Source: Acidobacteriota bacterium (GTDB lineage Bacteria; Acidobacteriota; Thermoanaerobaculia; Gp7-AA8). Taken from it: 64,000 bases of DNA. Positions within the stretch are counted from its first letter, which is position 1. The number at the start of each line of letters is the position of its first letter. The notes under the pieces are model-generated. The model was not told the origin of the DNA, did not search any database, and was given only the letters and a program-made list of their open reading frames with translations. The translations under genes were made by a program, and so were the position numbers. Of this stretch, positions 1 through 12,188 are shown piece by piece. The DNA lies in assembly GCA_021781455.1 (NCBI GenBank), contig JAJXWV010000083.1:62001-126000 (forward strand), written 5' to 3'.

Positions 1-1
1 T

Positions 2-487
2 GTCCCGCACGTCTACGGATATCTCGCCGGATTCGGCATTGCCCGCGACACCACGGCCTCGACCTCGGACTGGGGCCGTGATCCGGACGCGCTCTCCGCG
101 GCCATGCGCGCGGCGATCGAGGACGCGGAGCTGCGGCCGGACGAGATCGACGCCATCTACGCGTCCGCGAATTCGACCCGGCGTGCCGATGCAGTCGAAG
201 CAATGGCCATCCGGAAGTCTTTCGGCGATCGCATTCCTCCAGTCGTGGCAGTGAAGGGATACTTCGGCGAATATGCGGCCGCCGGAGCGCTGCAGGTGAT
301 TGCCGCGCTGCTTGCCATCGACGAACAGATGCTCCACGCCTCCTGCGGATTCGAAAAAAGTGATCGTGCCATGAGCATCGACATCGTTCGGGAACGCCGG
401 CCGGCGCCGCTCCGCAACGTGCTCGTCAACTCCCTGTCGGCAGGCGGGGGTATCGTTTGCGCCGTGGTTTCGAAGGAGGCGGCGTGA
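2..487 (+). CDS. beta-ketoacyl synthase C-terminal part (5' truncated by window edge)
   Basis: Open frame from the window edge; ends ...VKGYFGEYAAAGALQVIAALLAI...NVLVNSLSAGGGIVCAVV, resembling a KS C-terminal half. Confidence 0.6.
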   Translation, partial: VPHVYGYLAGFGIARDTTASTSDWGRDPDALSAAMRAAIEDAELRPDEIDAIYASANSTRRADAVEAMAIRKSFGDRIPPVVAVKGYFGEYAAAGALQVIAALLAIDEQMLHASCGFEKSDRAMSIDIVRERRPAPLRNVLVNSLSAGGGIVCAVVSKEAA

Positions 488-1164
488 GCGAGCGGGTGCT
501 GGTGATGATCCCGGCATTCAACGCCGCGCCGTCGATCGGCAAGATCGTGGCCGAATGTCGCCAGCACAGCGATTCCGTAATCGTGGTCGATGACGGATCG
601 AAAGACGGAACGGGCGAGATCGCGCGTCGGGCCGGATCGGTCGTCCTGAGCCACGACGTGAACCGCGGCAAGGGTGCGGCCCTGAAAACGGGATTCGCCT
701 ACGCCATCGCCAACGGATTCGACGGCGTGGTCACGATCGACGCCGACGGCCAGCATCTGCCGAGCGAGATCCCGAAGATCCTCGCCGCACGCTCCGGGAG
801 CGGCGCCGATCTGATCATCGGCGGCCGCTCTCATCTGTTCGAGCACATGCTGCCGCGGCGTCGAATGGCCAATCGCTTCTCGGCGTGGTCGATCGCCAGG
901 GCCGCAGGCACCGCAGTCACCGATTCACAAAGCGGCTTTCGCTTCTACTCGACGAAGTTGCTGCGCTCGATCAGCCTGAACTCCGACGGCTTCGACCTGG
1001 AGAGCGAGGTCATCGTTCGCGCCGGCCGGGGTGGCTTTCACGTCACCACCGTCCCGATCGAGCTCGGCTTCGTCGACGGCCTCTGCACGAGCCACTACAA
1101 ACCGATCGCCGATACCGTGCGCATCGCCTGGACGGTGGTGAAGACGCGGTTCTTCTGGACCTGA
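484..1164 (+). CDS. glycosyltransferase family 2 (dolichyl-phosphate mannose synthase-like)
   Basis: MIPAFNAAPSIGKIV...VVDDGSKDGTGEIA...DADGQH motifs; GTG start overlaps the preceding stop. Confidence 0.85.
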   Translation: MSERVLVMIPAFNAAPSIGKIVAECRQHSDSVIVVDDGSKDGTGEIARRAGSVVLSHDVNRGKGAALKTGFAYAIANGFDGVVTIDADGQHLPSEIPKILAARSGSGADLIIGGRSHLFEHMLPRRRMANRFSAWSIARAAGTAVTDSQSGFRFYSTKLLRSISLNSDGFDLESEVIVRAGRGGFHVTTVPIELGFVDGLCTSHYKPIADTVRIAWTVVKTRFFWT

Positions 1165-1170
1165 TCGAAC

Positions 1171-1278
1171 GAGGTTGCGCGGTTGCGCGGTTACGCGGTT
1201 GCGAGGTTGCGCGGTTGCGCGGTTACGCGGTTTCCGATCTGCGCGTCCGTCTCCAAGACCGCGGAACCGCGGAACCCG
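1171..1278. repeat. 8-bp tandem array (8 units of G[CA]GGTT[GA]C) with short inverse-complement arm (GCGGAACC x2)
   Basis: gaggttgc gcggttgc gcggttac gcggttgc gaggttgc gcggttgc gcggttac gcggtttc, then accgcggaaccgcggaaccc; begins 7 bp after the stop at 1164. Confidence 0.9.
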
Positions 1279-1345
1279 ATCATTCAACCCGGCGCCGCAG
1301 CCGGCGCGAGGCCCGACGGTTTCGGGCTTATCTGACGAGGCGGAC

Positions 1346-1418
1346 GGCTGTCGGCTGTTGGCTCTTGGGGATGGGGATGCCCAAGAGCCAAGAGCCAAGA
1401 GCCAATAAAAGAGCCAAA
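1346..1418. repeat. inverted tandem repeat (7-bp CAAGAGC units; left arm GGCTCTTGGG)
   Basis: ggctgttggctcttgggg...cccaagagccaagagccaagagccaataaaagagcc. Confidence 0.85.
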
Positions 1419-1444
1419 TCCGCGCAAAAGGTAGAATCAACCCC

Positions 1445-2125
1445 GTGCAGCCGTCGTTCTTCCGCAATTTCGTCCTGTTTGCCGAGCTCGACGACCGGGA
1501 GCTGGGGTCGATAGCCGCCGTCGCCAAGACGCGGCGATACGCCAAGGACGACGTCATTTTCCACGCGGATGAGACAGGCGACGTCTTCTGCCTGATCCGC
1601 ATGGGCCGCGTCAAAGTGACGATGACCTCGCCCGAGGGGAAGGAGATCATCCTCTCGGTCCTGGGCCCGGGCGACTTCTTCGGAGAGATGTCGTTGCTCG
1701 ACAACGAGCCGCGCTCGGCGACCGTGATCGCGACCGAGGCGCTGGAAGTGGTCACGATCTGGCGCAGCGATTTCCTGCAGATCCTCAGCGAGAACTTCTC
1801 GATCACGCGCAAGGTCCTGGCCGAGATTTCGCGGCGGTTGCGGACGGCCTCGGGACGGATCGAGTCATTGGCCACGATGGATGTGTACGGGCGGCTGGCG
1901 CGCTATTTCCTCGACCTCGCGGCCCAGCAGGGAAAGATCGTCGATAACGGCTACATCGCGGTGACGCGGCCGACGCACCAGTCGATCGCGAACACGATCG
2001 GCACCTCGCGCGAAACGGTCTCGCGACTGATTCACGACCTGATGCGCCAGAACCTGCTGCTCTCCGAAGGGAAGACGATCTACCTGCGGCAGAGTGCACT
2101 CGATCAGTTCCGCGCCGAAGTCTAG
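1445..2125 (+). CDS. Crp/Fnr family transcriptional regulator
   Basis: Cyclic-nucleotide-binding-like domain (GDFFGEMSLLDNEPRSATV) plus HTH (TIGTSRETVSRLIHDL). Confidence 0.92.
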   Translation: MQPSFFRNFVLFAELDDRELGSIAAVAKTRRYAKDDVIFHADETGDVFCLIRMGRVKVTMTSPEGKEIILSVLGPGDFFGEMSLLDNEPRSATVIATEALEVVTIWRSDFLQILSENFSITRKVLAEISRRLRTASGRIESLATMDVYGRLARYFLDLAAQQGKIVDNGYIAVTRPTHQSIANTIGTSRETVSRLIHDLMRQNLLLSEGKTIYLRQSALDQFRAEV

Positions 2126-2304
2126 AAGAGAGTGCTGAGTGCTGAGTGCTGAGTGGGCGGTCATTCGTTCCTGCCCGATCTCGACTCATCCTGATGCCGC
2201 ACGTCTTGTGTTTTGCTGCTCGCCTCCTGTCTCTCCCTCTGTTTCCGGCCTTTGCCTTGACTCAGTACTCAGCACTCAGTACTCAGCACTCAGTACTCAG
2301 CACT
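2124..2304. repeat. inverted tandem repeat, AGTGCTG/AGTACTG family (left 2131-2154, right 2260-2304)
   Basis: agaagagagtgctgagtgctgagtgctgagt ... actcagtactcagcactcagtactcagcactcagtactcagcact. Confidence 0.95.
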
Positions 2305-2344
2305 TCGTGAGGTTGGGGTATAAAGGCGCCGCTCCGGCATCCAC

Positions 2345-2929
2345 ATGCTCACGATTCCCAACCTGCTGACGCTGCTGCGGCTGATTCTCGTGCCGTTCTT
2401 TCTGCTGGCGTCGATCAACCACGCCTGGACTGCGGCATTCGTGATCTTCGTGACGGCTGCGGTGACCGACATTCTCGACGGGATGCTGGCGCGGCGGCTG
2501 AACCAGCGCTCGCGGCTCGGGGCGCTCCTCGATCCGGCGGCCGACAAGACGATGATGATCTGCGGCTACCTCGTCTACACGTTCGAGGCTCACCTGCCTC
2601 TGATCGCCATTCCGCGATGGCTGACGTTCGTGGTGTTCATCCGCGACTTCATGATCCTGACGTTCGCCTATCTGCTGTACACGCGGGTGCAGGTCAAACG
2701 TTTCCCGCCCTCGTGGGCAGGCAAGACATCGACCGTGCTGCAGGCCGTGACGCTGGCCGCGACGATCGCGGTCAACGCGTTTCTGCCGCAGCTGTTTCTG
2801 TTTGCGCAGTTCCTGTTTCGCGCGGCGTTGCTGATGACGCTCTATTCCTCGTGGGATTACCTCCGCCGCGGAGAGCAGCTGCTCGAGAATGGCACCGCCG
2901 ATGCGGCACGCGGTGATGCGCAGGCTTGA
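2345..2929 (+). CDS. pgsA: CDP-alcohol phosphatidyltransferase (phosphatidylglycerophosphate synthase-like)
   Basis: MLTIPNLLTLLRLILVPFF...DILDGMLARRLNQRSRLGALLDPAADK (CDP-alcohol phosphotransferase motif). Confidence 0.88.
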   Translation: MLTIPNLLTLLRLILVPFFLLASINHAWTAAFVIFVTAAVTDILDGMLARRLNQRSRLGALLDPAADKTMMICGYLVYTFEAHLPLIAIPRWLTFVVFIRDFMILTFAYLLYTRVQVKRFPPSWAGKTSTVLQAVTLAATIAVNAFLPQLFLFAQFLFRAALLMTLYSSWDYLRRGEQLLENGTADAARGDAQA

Positions 2930-3022
2930 CCCTGCCGGAGCGCTCTCCTAGAATCCGCGCCTCGCCGCTCGACGCCCGGCGCGAAATAGTCAGCGGGTAG
3001 TGGTGGTTTGCACCGGTCCGAC

Positions 3023-3098
3023 GCCTCCGTAGCTCAATTGGTAGAGCAGTGGACTCTTAATCCATTGGTTCCAGGTTCGAGTCCTGGCGGGGGCACCA
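3023..3098 (+). tRNA. tRNA-Lys (anticodon CTT), encoded CCA
   Basis: Acceptor GCCTCCG/CGGGGGC, anticodon loop CTCTTAA, TTCGAGT T-loop, CCA end. Confidence 0.95.
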
Positions 3099-3110
3099 TC
3101 CGAGCTGGAA

Positions 3111-3194
3111 AATCAGAAACCAGAAGTCAGAAACCAGAAGGCGACCAATCGCGGATTATTCTTTCTGGTTTCTGATTTCTGGTTTCTGGTTTTT
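3111..3194. repeat. inverted tandem repeat between two tRNA genes (TCAGAAACCAGAAG units / CTTTCTGGTTTCTGA)
   Basis: aatcagaaaccagaagtcagaaaccagaag ... ctttctggtttctgatttctggtttctggttttt. Confidence 0.92.
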
Positions 3195-3197
3195 CAG

Positions 3198-3283
3198 GCG
3201 AAAGTGGCGGAATTGGCAGACGCGCTGGACTTAGGATCCAGTGGCCCAAAGCCGTGCGGGTTCGAGTCCCGCCTTTCGCACCA
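3198..3283 (+). tRNA. tRNA-Leu (anticodon TAG), encoded CCA
   Basis: Acceptor GCGAAAG/CTTTCGC, anticodon loop CTTAGGA, long variable arm, CCA. Confidence 0.95.
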
Positions 3284-3300
3284 CCCAAGGGCTGGAAGGT

Positions 3301-3361
3301 CGCAGCTCCCAGCTCGCAGGCATTTCTCTCGCCTGCGAGCTGAGAGCTGCGAGCTGAGAGC
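3301..3361. repeat. inverted repeat with internal AGCTGCGAGCTGAG repeats
   Basis: cgcagctcccagctcgcagg...cctgcgagctgagagctgcgagctgagag between tRNA-Leu and tig. Confidence 0.85.
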
Positions 3362-3378
3362 GATTTCGAAAGGTATCC

Positions 3379-4653
3379 ATGCTGCTGAACTACACCGACA
3401 TTTCCCCGGTCAAGAAATCCGTCGAAGTCGAGATCCCGGCGGATCTGATCGAAACCGAAACCAAACGCGTGACCACCGAGTTCGGACGGCAGGCGAAGAT
3501 CCCCGGCTTCCGCCCTGGCAAGGTGCCTCCCACCATCGTGCGGAACCGTTTTGCGAAGGAGATCCAGGAAGAGGTGATGAGCCGGCTCCTGCCTCGCACG
3601 TTCCACGACGCGGTTTCGGAGCGGGGCGTCGAGCCTGTGGGCGATCCGCACCTCGAGCACGTCGACACCTACGTCGAAGGTGCGCCGGTCAAATACAGGG
3701 CAGAGTTCGAGATCAAGCCGCAGATCGAACTGGGCGAATACCGCGGTCTGGAGGTTGCTGATCCGAAGATCGAGGTCGCCGACAGCGATGTCGACGCCAT
3801 GATCGACCGGCTGCGCGATCAGGCCAGCGCCTATCGCCCGGAAACCGAGCGCGGGCTCGAGGACGGAGATTTTGCGGTCATCGACATGGTCTCCTCCGTC
3901 GAAGGCGGCGAGCCGAAAAGCGACGCGGGGCACTTCCGGCTCGGCGAGGAGTCGCCGCTTCCGGAGATGCACGAGGTCATGCGCGGGAAGAAGCCGGGCG
4001 AGAGCGGATCGTTCGACAAGGCCTACGGCGAGGATGCGCAGCACGAGGAATGGCGCGGCAAGACCGTCCACCACGAGGTCACGATCAAGGAGATCCGCGT
4101 CCAGGAAAAGCCCGAGGTGAACGAGGAGTTCGCGAAGAGCGTAGGCGGATGGGACAGCGTCGAGCAGATGCGCGAAGCGATCGGCGCCGACATCCGGCGC
4201 CATCGTGAGATGGAAACGATGCGCATGAAGCGCAACCAGCTCGGCGAGCATCTCCTGGCAGCGCACGAGTTCGAAGTTCCGCAGTCGCTCGTCGAAGAAG
4301 AGCTCGGGAAGTCACTCAACAACTACGCGCGCTATCTGGTCTCGCAGGGAATCGAGATCGAGAAAGCGAATCTCGACTGGCAGAAGGTCGGCGACGACTT
4401 CCGGCCCGAAGCGACGAAGCGCGTCAAGCGCGCGCTGATCCTCGAAGCGATCGCAAAGAAGGAAGGGCTGACGGCCAGCGACGTCGAGGTCGACGCCGAG
4501 ATCCGCCGTGCCGCGAGCGAAGGAGGTCGCGAGTTCGCCGACGTGAAGCATCGCATGAAGCACGATGGCGGCTACGAATCACTGCGTGCCTCGCTGGCGC
4601 AGGAGAAGGCGCTCGAGCTGGTGCTGCGCGAAGCGAAACCGCGCAGCGAGTAG
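3379..4653 (+). CDS. tig: trigger factor
   Basis: Trigger-factor N-terminal ribosome-binding motif region (FGRQAKIPGFRPGKVPPTIVRNRF) and position before clpP-clpX. Confidence 0.95.
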   Translation: MLLNYTDISPVKKSVEVEIPADLIETETKRVTTEFGRQAKIPGFRPGKVPPTIVRNRFAKEIQEEVMSRLLPRTFHDAVSERGVEPVGDPHLEHVDTYVEGAPVKYRAEFEIKPQIELGEYRGLEVADPKIEVADSDVDAMIDRLRDQASAYRPETERGLEDGDFAVIDMVSSVEGGEPKSDAGHFRLGEESPLPEMHEVMRGKKPGESGSFDKAYGEDAQHEEWRGKTVHHEVTIKEIRVQEKPEVNEEFAKSVGGWDSVEQMREAIGADIRRHREMETMRMKRNQLGEHLLAAHEFEVPQSLVEEELGKSLNNYARYLVSQGIEIEKANLDWQKVGDDFRPEATKRVKRALILEAIAKKEGLTASDVEVDAEIRRAASEGGREFADVKHRMKHDGGYESLRASLAQEKALELVLREAKPRSE

Positions 4654-4700
4654 TTCGCCCGAAGTCTCTGGGCGATCGCGCTCGTCTGTCCGCGGAGATG

Positions 4701-4755
4701 GGTCACGAGGTCACGAGGTGTCCGACCGGCCTCATGACCTCGAAACCTCGTGACC
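4701..4755. repeat. inverted tandem repeat, GAGGTCAC units
   Basis: ggtcacgaggtcacgaggt ... cctcatgacctcgaaacctcgtgacc. Confidence 0.85.
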
Positions 4756-4887
4756 AGCGATCGCGAGATCGCGCGATTGTCCCCTGATCTTCCGGGCGGT
4801 TCCATCCGTCACATCTCGCCGTATGCTGCGGCAGATCGCTGAGAATTCGGCGATAGACTTGTGCTAGCGGAAAGTGAAGGAGATCCC

Positions 4888-5475
4888 ATGGTTTTGATTC
4901 CGATGGTGGTCGAGCAGACGTCGCGCGGCGAACGCGCCTACGACATCTACTCGCGCCTGCTGAAGGACAACGTCATCTTCATCGGCCAGGCGATCGACGA
5001 CAACATCGCCAACCTGGTTATCGCCCAGCTGCTGTTCCTGGAAGCGGAAAACCCCGAAAAGGACATCTCCATCTACATCAACTCGCCCGGGGGATCGATC
5101 ACCGCCGGCATGGCCATCTACGACACCATGCAGTATGTGAAGCCGGACATCACCACGATCTGTATCGGCCAGGCCGCTTCCATGGCTGCCGTGCTGCTCG
5201 CCGCAGGCAAGAAGGGAAAGCGCTTCGCCCTGCCGAACTCACGGGTGCTCATTCACCAGCCGCTGATGTACGGTCTCGGCGGGCAGGCCACCGAGATCGA
5301 CATTCATGCGAAGGACATCATGCGCATGAAGCGCCGCCTCAACGAGATCCTCTCCAACCACACCGGCCAGCCGATCGACAAAGTCGACCGCGACACCGAT
5401 CGCGACTACATCCTGCAGGCTGCCGAAGCGGTCGAGTACGGGCTCGTCGACCAGGTGATCTCGAAGCGGGACTGA
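4888..5475 (+). CDS. clpP: ATP-dependent Clp protease proteolytic subunit
   Basis: [22 protein letters not shown]..., [40 protein letters not shown] before ATG 4888. Confidence 0.97.
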   Translation: MVLIPMVVEQTSRGERAYDIYSRLLKDNVIFIGQAIDDNIANLVIAQLLFLEAENPEKDISIYINSPGGSITAGMAIYDTMQYVKPDITTICIGQAASMAAVLLAAGKKGKRFALPNSRVLIHQPLMYGLGGQATEIDIHAKDIMRMKRRLNEILSNHTGQPIDKVDRDTDRDYILQAAEAVEYGLVDQVISKRD

Positions 5476-5502
5476 CACTGCCGGGAGCGGCGGCTGTGGA
5501 GT

Positions 5503-5529
5503 GCGGCGACGGCAGTCGCCGCTTTTCTT
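5503..5529 (+). terminator. Rho-independent-type terminator after clpP
   Basis: gcggcgac-ggca-gtcgccgc followed by ttttctttt. Confidence 0.8.
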
Positions 5530-5671
5530 TTCCCCGGGACTTCGCGCTCGACCGATCGACATCGCCGCCGCGCGGCTTTGCCGTGGAATGCAGTCGTAGT
5601 GAGTTGAGTTGACTTGAGCGAGCCACGGGGCAACAATTTCTGAGCACCAAGGGAAAAAGGACCCAATCGGA

Positions 5672-6922
5672 ATGTCCAAGAAGGGGAACAGCGGCGACGT
5701 CCTGCGGTGTAGCTTCTGCAACAAGTCGCAGCGCGACGTGAAGAAGCTGATCGCCGGGCCCACGGTCTACATCTGCGATGAGTGCGTCGACATCTGCCTC
5801 GACATCATCGCCGAGGACCGCAAGGATGAGCCCGGGACGCTGGAAGGCGCTGGCCATCTCCCGAAGCCGAAAGAGATCAAGGAGTTCCTCGACCTCTACG
5901 TCATCGGTCAGGAGCGGGCGAAGAAGAAGCTCGCAGTCGCGGTCTACAACCACTACAAGCGGATCGACTACCACTCGCGCAACACGCGCCAGGACGTCGA
6001 GCTGCAGAAGTCGAACATCCTGCTGATCGGCCCGACCGGCACGGGCAAGACGCTGCTCGCGCAGACACTGGCGCGCATGCTGTCGGTGCCGTTCACGATC
6101 GTCGACGCCACCACGCTCACTGAAGCCGGCTACGTCGGAGAGGATGTCGAGAACATCATCCTCAAGCTCTACCAGGCTGCCGGCAACGACAAGGAAAAGA
6201 CCCAGCGCGGCATCGTCTACATCGACGAGGTCGACAAGATCTGCCGGAAGGGCGACAACCCATCCATCACTCGCGACGTTTCCGGCGAGGGCGTGCAGCA
6301 GGCTCTGCTGAAGATCCTCGAGGGCACGGTGGCCAACGTGCCGCCGCAGGGCGGGCGGAAGCATCCGCACCAGGAGTTCATCCAAATCGACACGACGAAC
6401 ATCCTCTTCATCTGCGGAGGCGCGTTCGTCGGCCTGGAGAACGTCATCGAGCGGCGGCTGTCGCAGACCTCGATGGGCTTCGGCGCGAAGATCGCCTCCA
6501 AGAGGGACAAGCGCACGGGAGAGCTGCTGGAGAAGGTTCATCCGGAAGACCTGATCAAGTTCGGACTCATTCCGGAGTTCGTGGGCCGTCTTCCCGTGGT
6601 TGCCACCCTGAACGAGCTCGACAAGGGCGCACTCATCGAGATTCTCCGCGAGCCGAAGAACTCGCTGGTGCGTCAGTACCAGACGATCATGGGCTTCGAG
6701 AACGTGGAGCTGCGGTTCACGGACGACGCGCTCGAGGCGATCGCGGAAGCGGCGCTGAAGCGGAATGTCGGCGCGCGCGGACTGAAGATCATCATCGAAG
6801 AGCTGATGCTCGAGATCATGTACACGGTGCCTTCGCAGAACGCGATCAGCGAGTGCGTGATCACGGGGGAAGTGGTGGAGAACCGGGCCCAGCCGATCAC
6901 GCTGTACAAGAAGGCGGGTTAG
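5672..6922 (+). CDS. clpX: ATP-dependent Clp protease ATP-binding subunit ClpX
   Basis: Zinc-binding N-terminus ([14 protein letters not shown]), Walker A GPTGTGKT, ClpX-typical [19 protein letters not shown]. Confidence 0.98.
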   Translation: MSKKGNSGDVLRCSFCNKSQRDVKKLIAGPTVYICDECVDICLDIIAEDRKDEPGTLEGAGHLPKPKEIKEFLDLYVIGQERAKKKLAVAVYNHYKRIDYHSRNTRQDVELQKSNILLIGPTGTGKTLLAQTLARMLSVPFTIVDATTLTEAGYVGEDVENIILKLYQAAGNDKEKTQRGIVYIDEVDKICRKGDNPSITRDVSGEGVQQALLKILEGTVANVPPQGGRKHPHQEFIQIDTTNILFICGGAFVGLENVIERRLSQTSMGFGAKIASKRDKRTGELLEKVHPEDLIKFGLIPEFVGRLPVVATLNELDKGALIEILREPKNSLVRQYQTIMGFENVELRFTDDALEAIAEAALKRNVGARGLKIIIEELMLEIMYTVPSQNAISECVITGEVVENRAQPITLYKKAG

Positions 6923-6987
6923 GTCTTCCTGCAGTTTATCCCGACGCCGAGCGGAGCGAGGCGGAGGGGTCACCGAAGCAGATCGTG

Positions 6988-7015
6988 AAACGGCCGCCGG
7001 CAAGGCGGCCGTTTT
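6988..7015 (+). terminator. Rho-independent-type terminator after clpX
   Basis: aaacggccgcc-ggcaa-ggcggccgtttt. Confidence 0.8.
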
Positions 7016-7215
7016 CAGTTCCAGCCCGGTTTCGCTGACTGCTCCTCTGTTGCCCGGTCATGCTCGGCTTAAACTACACGAGGGAACGAATCACTCTCCG
7101 TTTTTGTCTTACTCCCGCGCGATCTCCCTCACAGCCCGGCCCGGCCTGTCGGTTACACTGAACCCTGACCGAACGGGGGATGTGACTCGCATCGCGATCA
7201 GGTAAACAAGAGCCT

Positions 7216-9621
<2,406 letters not shown>

Positions 9622-9630
9622 ACCTCAGGC

Positions 9631-9690
9631 GACAGACCGCAGACCGCAGGAAACCCTAAACGGCGGTCCGCGGTCTGTGAGCTGCGGTCC
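9631..9690. repeat. inverted tandem repeat, CAGACCG units
   Basis: gacagaccgcagaccgcagg...cggtccgcggtctgtgagctgcggtcc, 10 bp after the lon stop. Confidence 0.85.
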
Positions 9691-9858
9691 GATTGACATC
9701 CGCTGGAGAATACCGGCACAATCTCCCGCGTTCCATCACCCGACACTTCGAATTCTTCACGAGTACCCTCTTAGTCAGCACTCCGGCTTCTGCAACCAGG
9801 TGGACCCCCTGCCGCGACTGATCAACAGCCGCGGAGTTGCAGCAAGCTTCGAATCACC

Positions 9859-10440
9859 TTGGAAATCCGGACAGTTGAATTTCATCGGGCGGCGTACGGG
9901 CCCGAAGACTTTCCACGCGATCGGCGGCCACAGTTTGCGATGGCCGGACGATCCAACGTCGGCAAGTCGAGCCTGATCAACGCCGTTCTCAACCGAAAGT
10001 CGATCGCACGCGTGAGTCAGACCCCGGGAAAGACTCAGGCCGTTCATTTCTATCTGATCAACAACCGTTTCTATCTTGTGGATCTCCCCGGTTACGGATA
10101 CGCAAAAGTGTCACAGAGCGTGAGGGGCACCTGGGCATCGCTGGTTCAGGGATATTTCGAACAGAGCAGCGACGACCTTCGGACGATCTTCCTGCTCCTC
10201 GACGCGCGGCGCATCCCGTCCGGGGACGACCTCCGGATGCACGAATGGTCGGCGCAAACCGGCGTCGACGAGCGGATTCTCCTGACCAAGACGGACAAGC
10301 TTTCGAACAGCGAGCTCGCGAAGAGCCGGAGTGCCATTGCGGCCGAGCTGCAGATCGCCCCTGAGGCGATGATCAGCTGCTCGACCGTGACCAAGAAAGG
10401 AATCGAGGAAGTGCGGCGTGAGATTGCGTCGCGACTCTGA
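9859..10440 (+). CDS. engB: ribosome biogenesis GTPase YihA/EngB
   Basis: FAMAGRSNVGKSSLINAVL, SQTPGKTQAVHFYL, VDLPGYGYAKVS; TTG start. Confidence 0.93.
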   Translation: MEIRTVEFHRAAYGPEDFPRDRRPQFAMAGRSNVGKSSLINAVLNRKSIARVSQTPGKTQAVHFYLINNRFYLVDLPGYGYAKVSQSVRGTWASLVQGYFEQSSDDLRTIFLLLDARRIPSGDDLRMHEWSAQTGVDERILLTKTDKLSNSELAKSRSAIAAELQIAPEAMISCSTVTKKGIEEVRREIASRL

Positions 10441-10452
10441 TGAGGGAAGCCC

Positions 10453-12042
10453 ATGCAACATGACAAAGAATCCAACGTAGCCGTGACCGAGGCGCCGGAC
10501 GAAATGCCGGCCGAGAAACCGGAAAAACCGCGCCGCGCACCGCGAAAACGCGCGGAAAAGACTTCCGACGAAGTCGTCGAAGCGAAGGGCGCTGCCGATG
10601 CAGCCGAGCCCGTCGCCGAACCGGCAGTGGCAGAAGTCCCGGCCGCAGCCGAGCCGGTGCCGCAGCCGATCGACGAGACCGATACCGACTCCGTGGTGGC
10701 CGAAAAGGCCGCTCCCGTCGAGGTCGAGAACGGCAAGACCAACGGCAACGGCGAGAACGGCAAGCGGAAGGCGACCCAGCAGGCCGCCGAGACCATCGAC
10801 ATCCGGCTCCTCAAGGACATGAAGCTTCCCGATCTTTCGAAGATCGCCAAGGAGCTCGGCATCGAGAACGCCTCCGGGCTGCGCAAGCAGGACCTGATCT
10901 TCGGGATCCTCCAGGCGCAGACCGAGAAGAGCGGGCTGATCTTTTCCGAGGGCGTGCTGGAGTGCCTGCCCGACGGATTCGGTTTCCTCCGCGCTCCGGA
11001 GTACAACTACCTGCCCGGTCCGGACGACATCTACGTGTCGCCCTCGCAGATCCGGCGCTTCGATCTCCGCACCGGCGACACGGTGTCCGGCCAGGTCCGT
11101 CCGCCGAAGGAAGGCGAGCGCTACTTTGCCCTGATCAAGGTCGAGGCCGTCAATTTCGAGCATCCCGACGTCGCCCGCGAAAAGACGCTGTTCGACAACC
11201 TGACGCCGCTCTATCCGCAGCACCGCATCAAGCTGGAAGTGCCGGTCAACATGTCTTCGCGCGTGCTCGACCTGGTCTCGCCGATCGGCAAGGGCCAGCG
11301 CGGTCTCATCGTCGCGGCACCACGCACGGGCAAGACCATGCTGCTGCAGGCCATCGCCAACGCGGTGACTACGAATCATCCGGAGATCACGCTGATCGTT
11401 CTGCTCATCGACGAGCGGCCCGAAGAAGTCACCGACATGCAGCGCTCGGTCAAGGGCGAGGTCATCTCCTCGACCTTCGACGAGCCGGCCTCCCGCCACG
11501 TGCAGGTCGCGGAGATGGTCATCGAGAAGGCCAAGCGCCTCGTCGAGCACAAGCGCGACGTGGTCATTCTTCTGGATTCGATCACTCGTCTGGCGCGCGC
11601 CTACAACACCGTCGTGCCGCCGTCGGGCAAGGTGCTGTCCGGCGGCGTCGACTCGAACGCGCTGCAGCGACCGAAGCGCTTCTTCGGCTCCGCGCGTAAC
11701 GTCGAGGAAGGCGGCTCGCTGACCATCATCGCCACGGCCCTGGTCGACACCGGCTCGCGCATGGACGACGTGATCTTCGAAGAGTTCAAGGGCACCGGGA
11801 ACATGGAAGTGCACCTCGACCGCAAGCTCTCCGACAAGCGCGTCTTCCCCTCCATCGACATCAACAAGTCGGGCACGCGCAAGGAAGAGCTGCTGCTCGA
11901 GAAGCAGGAGCTCAACCGGGTCTGGGTTCTGCGGAAAGTCTTTTCGCCGCTCTCGACCGTCGAATCGATGGAGCTGCTCATCGAAAAGCTCGACAAGACC
12001 AAGACCAATACCGAGTTCCTCAACGCCATGTCCTCCATGTGA
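10453..12042 (+). CDS. rho: transcription termination factor Rho with long acidic/Ala-Pro-rich N-terminal extension
   Basis: [59 protein letters not shown]. Confidence 0.97.
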   Translation: MQHDKESNVAVTEAPDEMPAEKPEKPRRAPRKRAEKTSDEVVEAKGAADAAEPVAEPAVAEVPAAAEPVPQPIDETDTDSVVAEKAAPVEVENGKTNGNGENGKRKATQQAAETIDIRLLKDMKLPDLSKIAKELGIENASGLRKQDLIFGILQAQTEKSGLIFSEGVLECLPDGFGFLRAPEYNYLPGPDDIYVSPSQIRRFDLRTGDTVSGQVRPPKEGERYFALIKVEAVNFEHPDVAREKTLFDNLTPLYPQHRIKLEVPVNMSSRVLDLVSPIGKGQRGLIVAAPRTGKTMLLQAIANAVTTNHPEITLIVLLIDERPEEVTDMQRSVKGEVISSTFDEPASRHVQVAEMVIEKAKRLVEHKRDVVILLDSITRLARAYNTVVPPSGKVLSGGVDSNALQRPKRFFGSARNVEEGGSLTIIATALVDTGSRMDDVIFEEFKGTGNMEVHLDRKLSDKRVFPSIDINKSGTRKEELLLEKQELNRVWVLRKVFSPLSTVESMELLIEKLDKTKTNTEFLNAMSSM

Positions 12043-12064
12043 CCGGCCGCCGTAGCGGCCGGTC
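12041..12064 (+). terminator. GC-rich hairpin overlapping the rho stop codon (no T-tract)
   Basis: gaccggccgc-cgta-gcggccggtc. Confidence 0.45.
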
Positions 12065-12110
12065 AGCCTGAGCGCCGAGCCATCAGCGAGCGCGAAGGAT
12101 CTCAAGAAAG

Positions 12111-12187
12111 GCGTGTAGCGGGTAGCGTGTAGCGGGTAGGATTCGCCCGGCGGCTTCCTGCCCACTACACGCTACCCGCTACTCGCT
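12111..12187. repeat. inverted tandem repeat, GCGTGTAGCGGGTA units, abutting the asnB start codon
   Basis: gcgtgtagcgggtagcgtgtagcgggtag...cactacacgctacccgctactcgct, then c and ATG at 12189. Confidence 0.92.
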
Positions 12188-12188
12188 C

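Noticed and set aside
2-487. Biosynthetic gene cluster suggested by the ketosynthase fragment at the left edge
   Set aside because: Only a partial KS is visible, followed by a glycosyltransferase and housekeeping genes; insufficient evidence in this window.
3198-3283. Second tRNA as tRNA-Sec (selC) in view of the Sec gene
   Set aside because: The anticodon is TAG (Leu) and the length and acceptor stem fit a normal class II tRNA-Leu; selC is not in this window.
4755-4778. agcgatcgcgagatcgcgcgattg as an operator
   Set aside because: Short CG/GATC-rich palindromes are expected in this composition; no supporting context.
5339-7003. Long antisense ORFs (e.g. 5339-7003 -, 14222-16690 -, 27778-30261 -, 32627-35593 -, 53704-56340 -)
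   Set aside because: All are opposite clear protein-coding genes in high-GC DNA. Their translations are Arg/Asp/Val/Leu-rich with no recognisable motifs; these are shadow ORFs.
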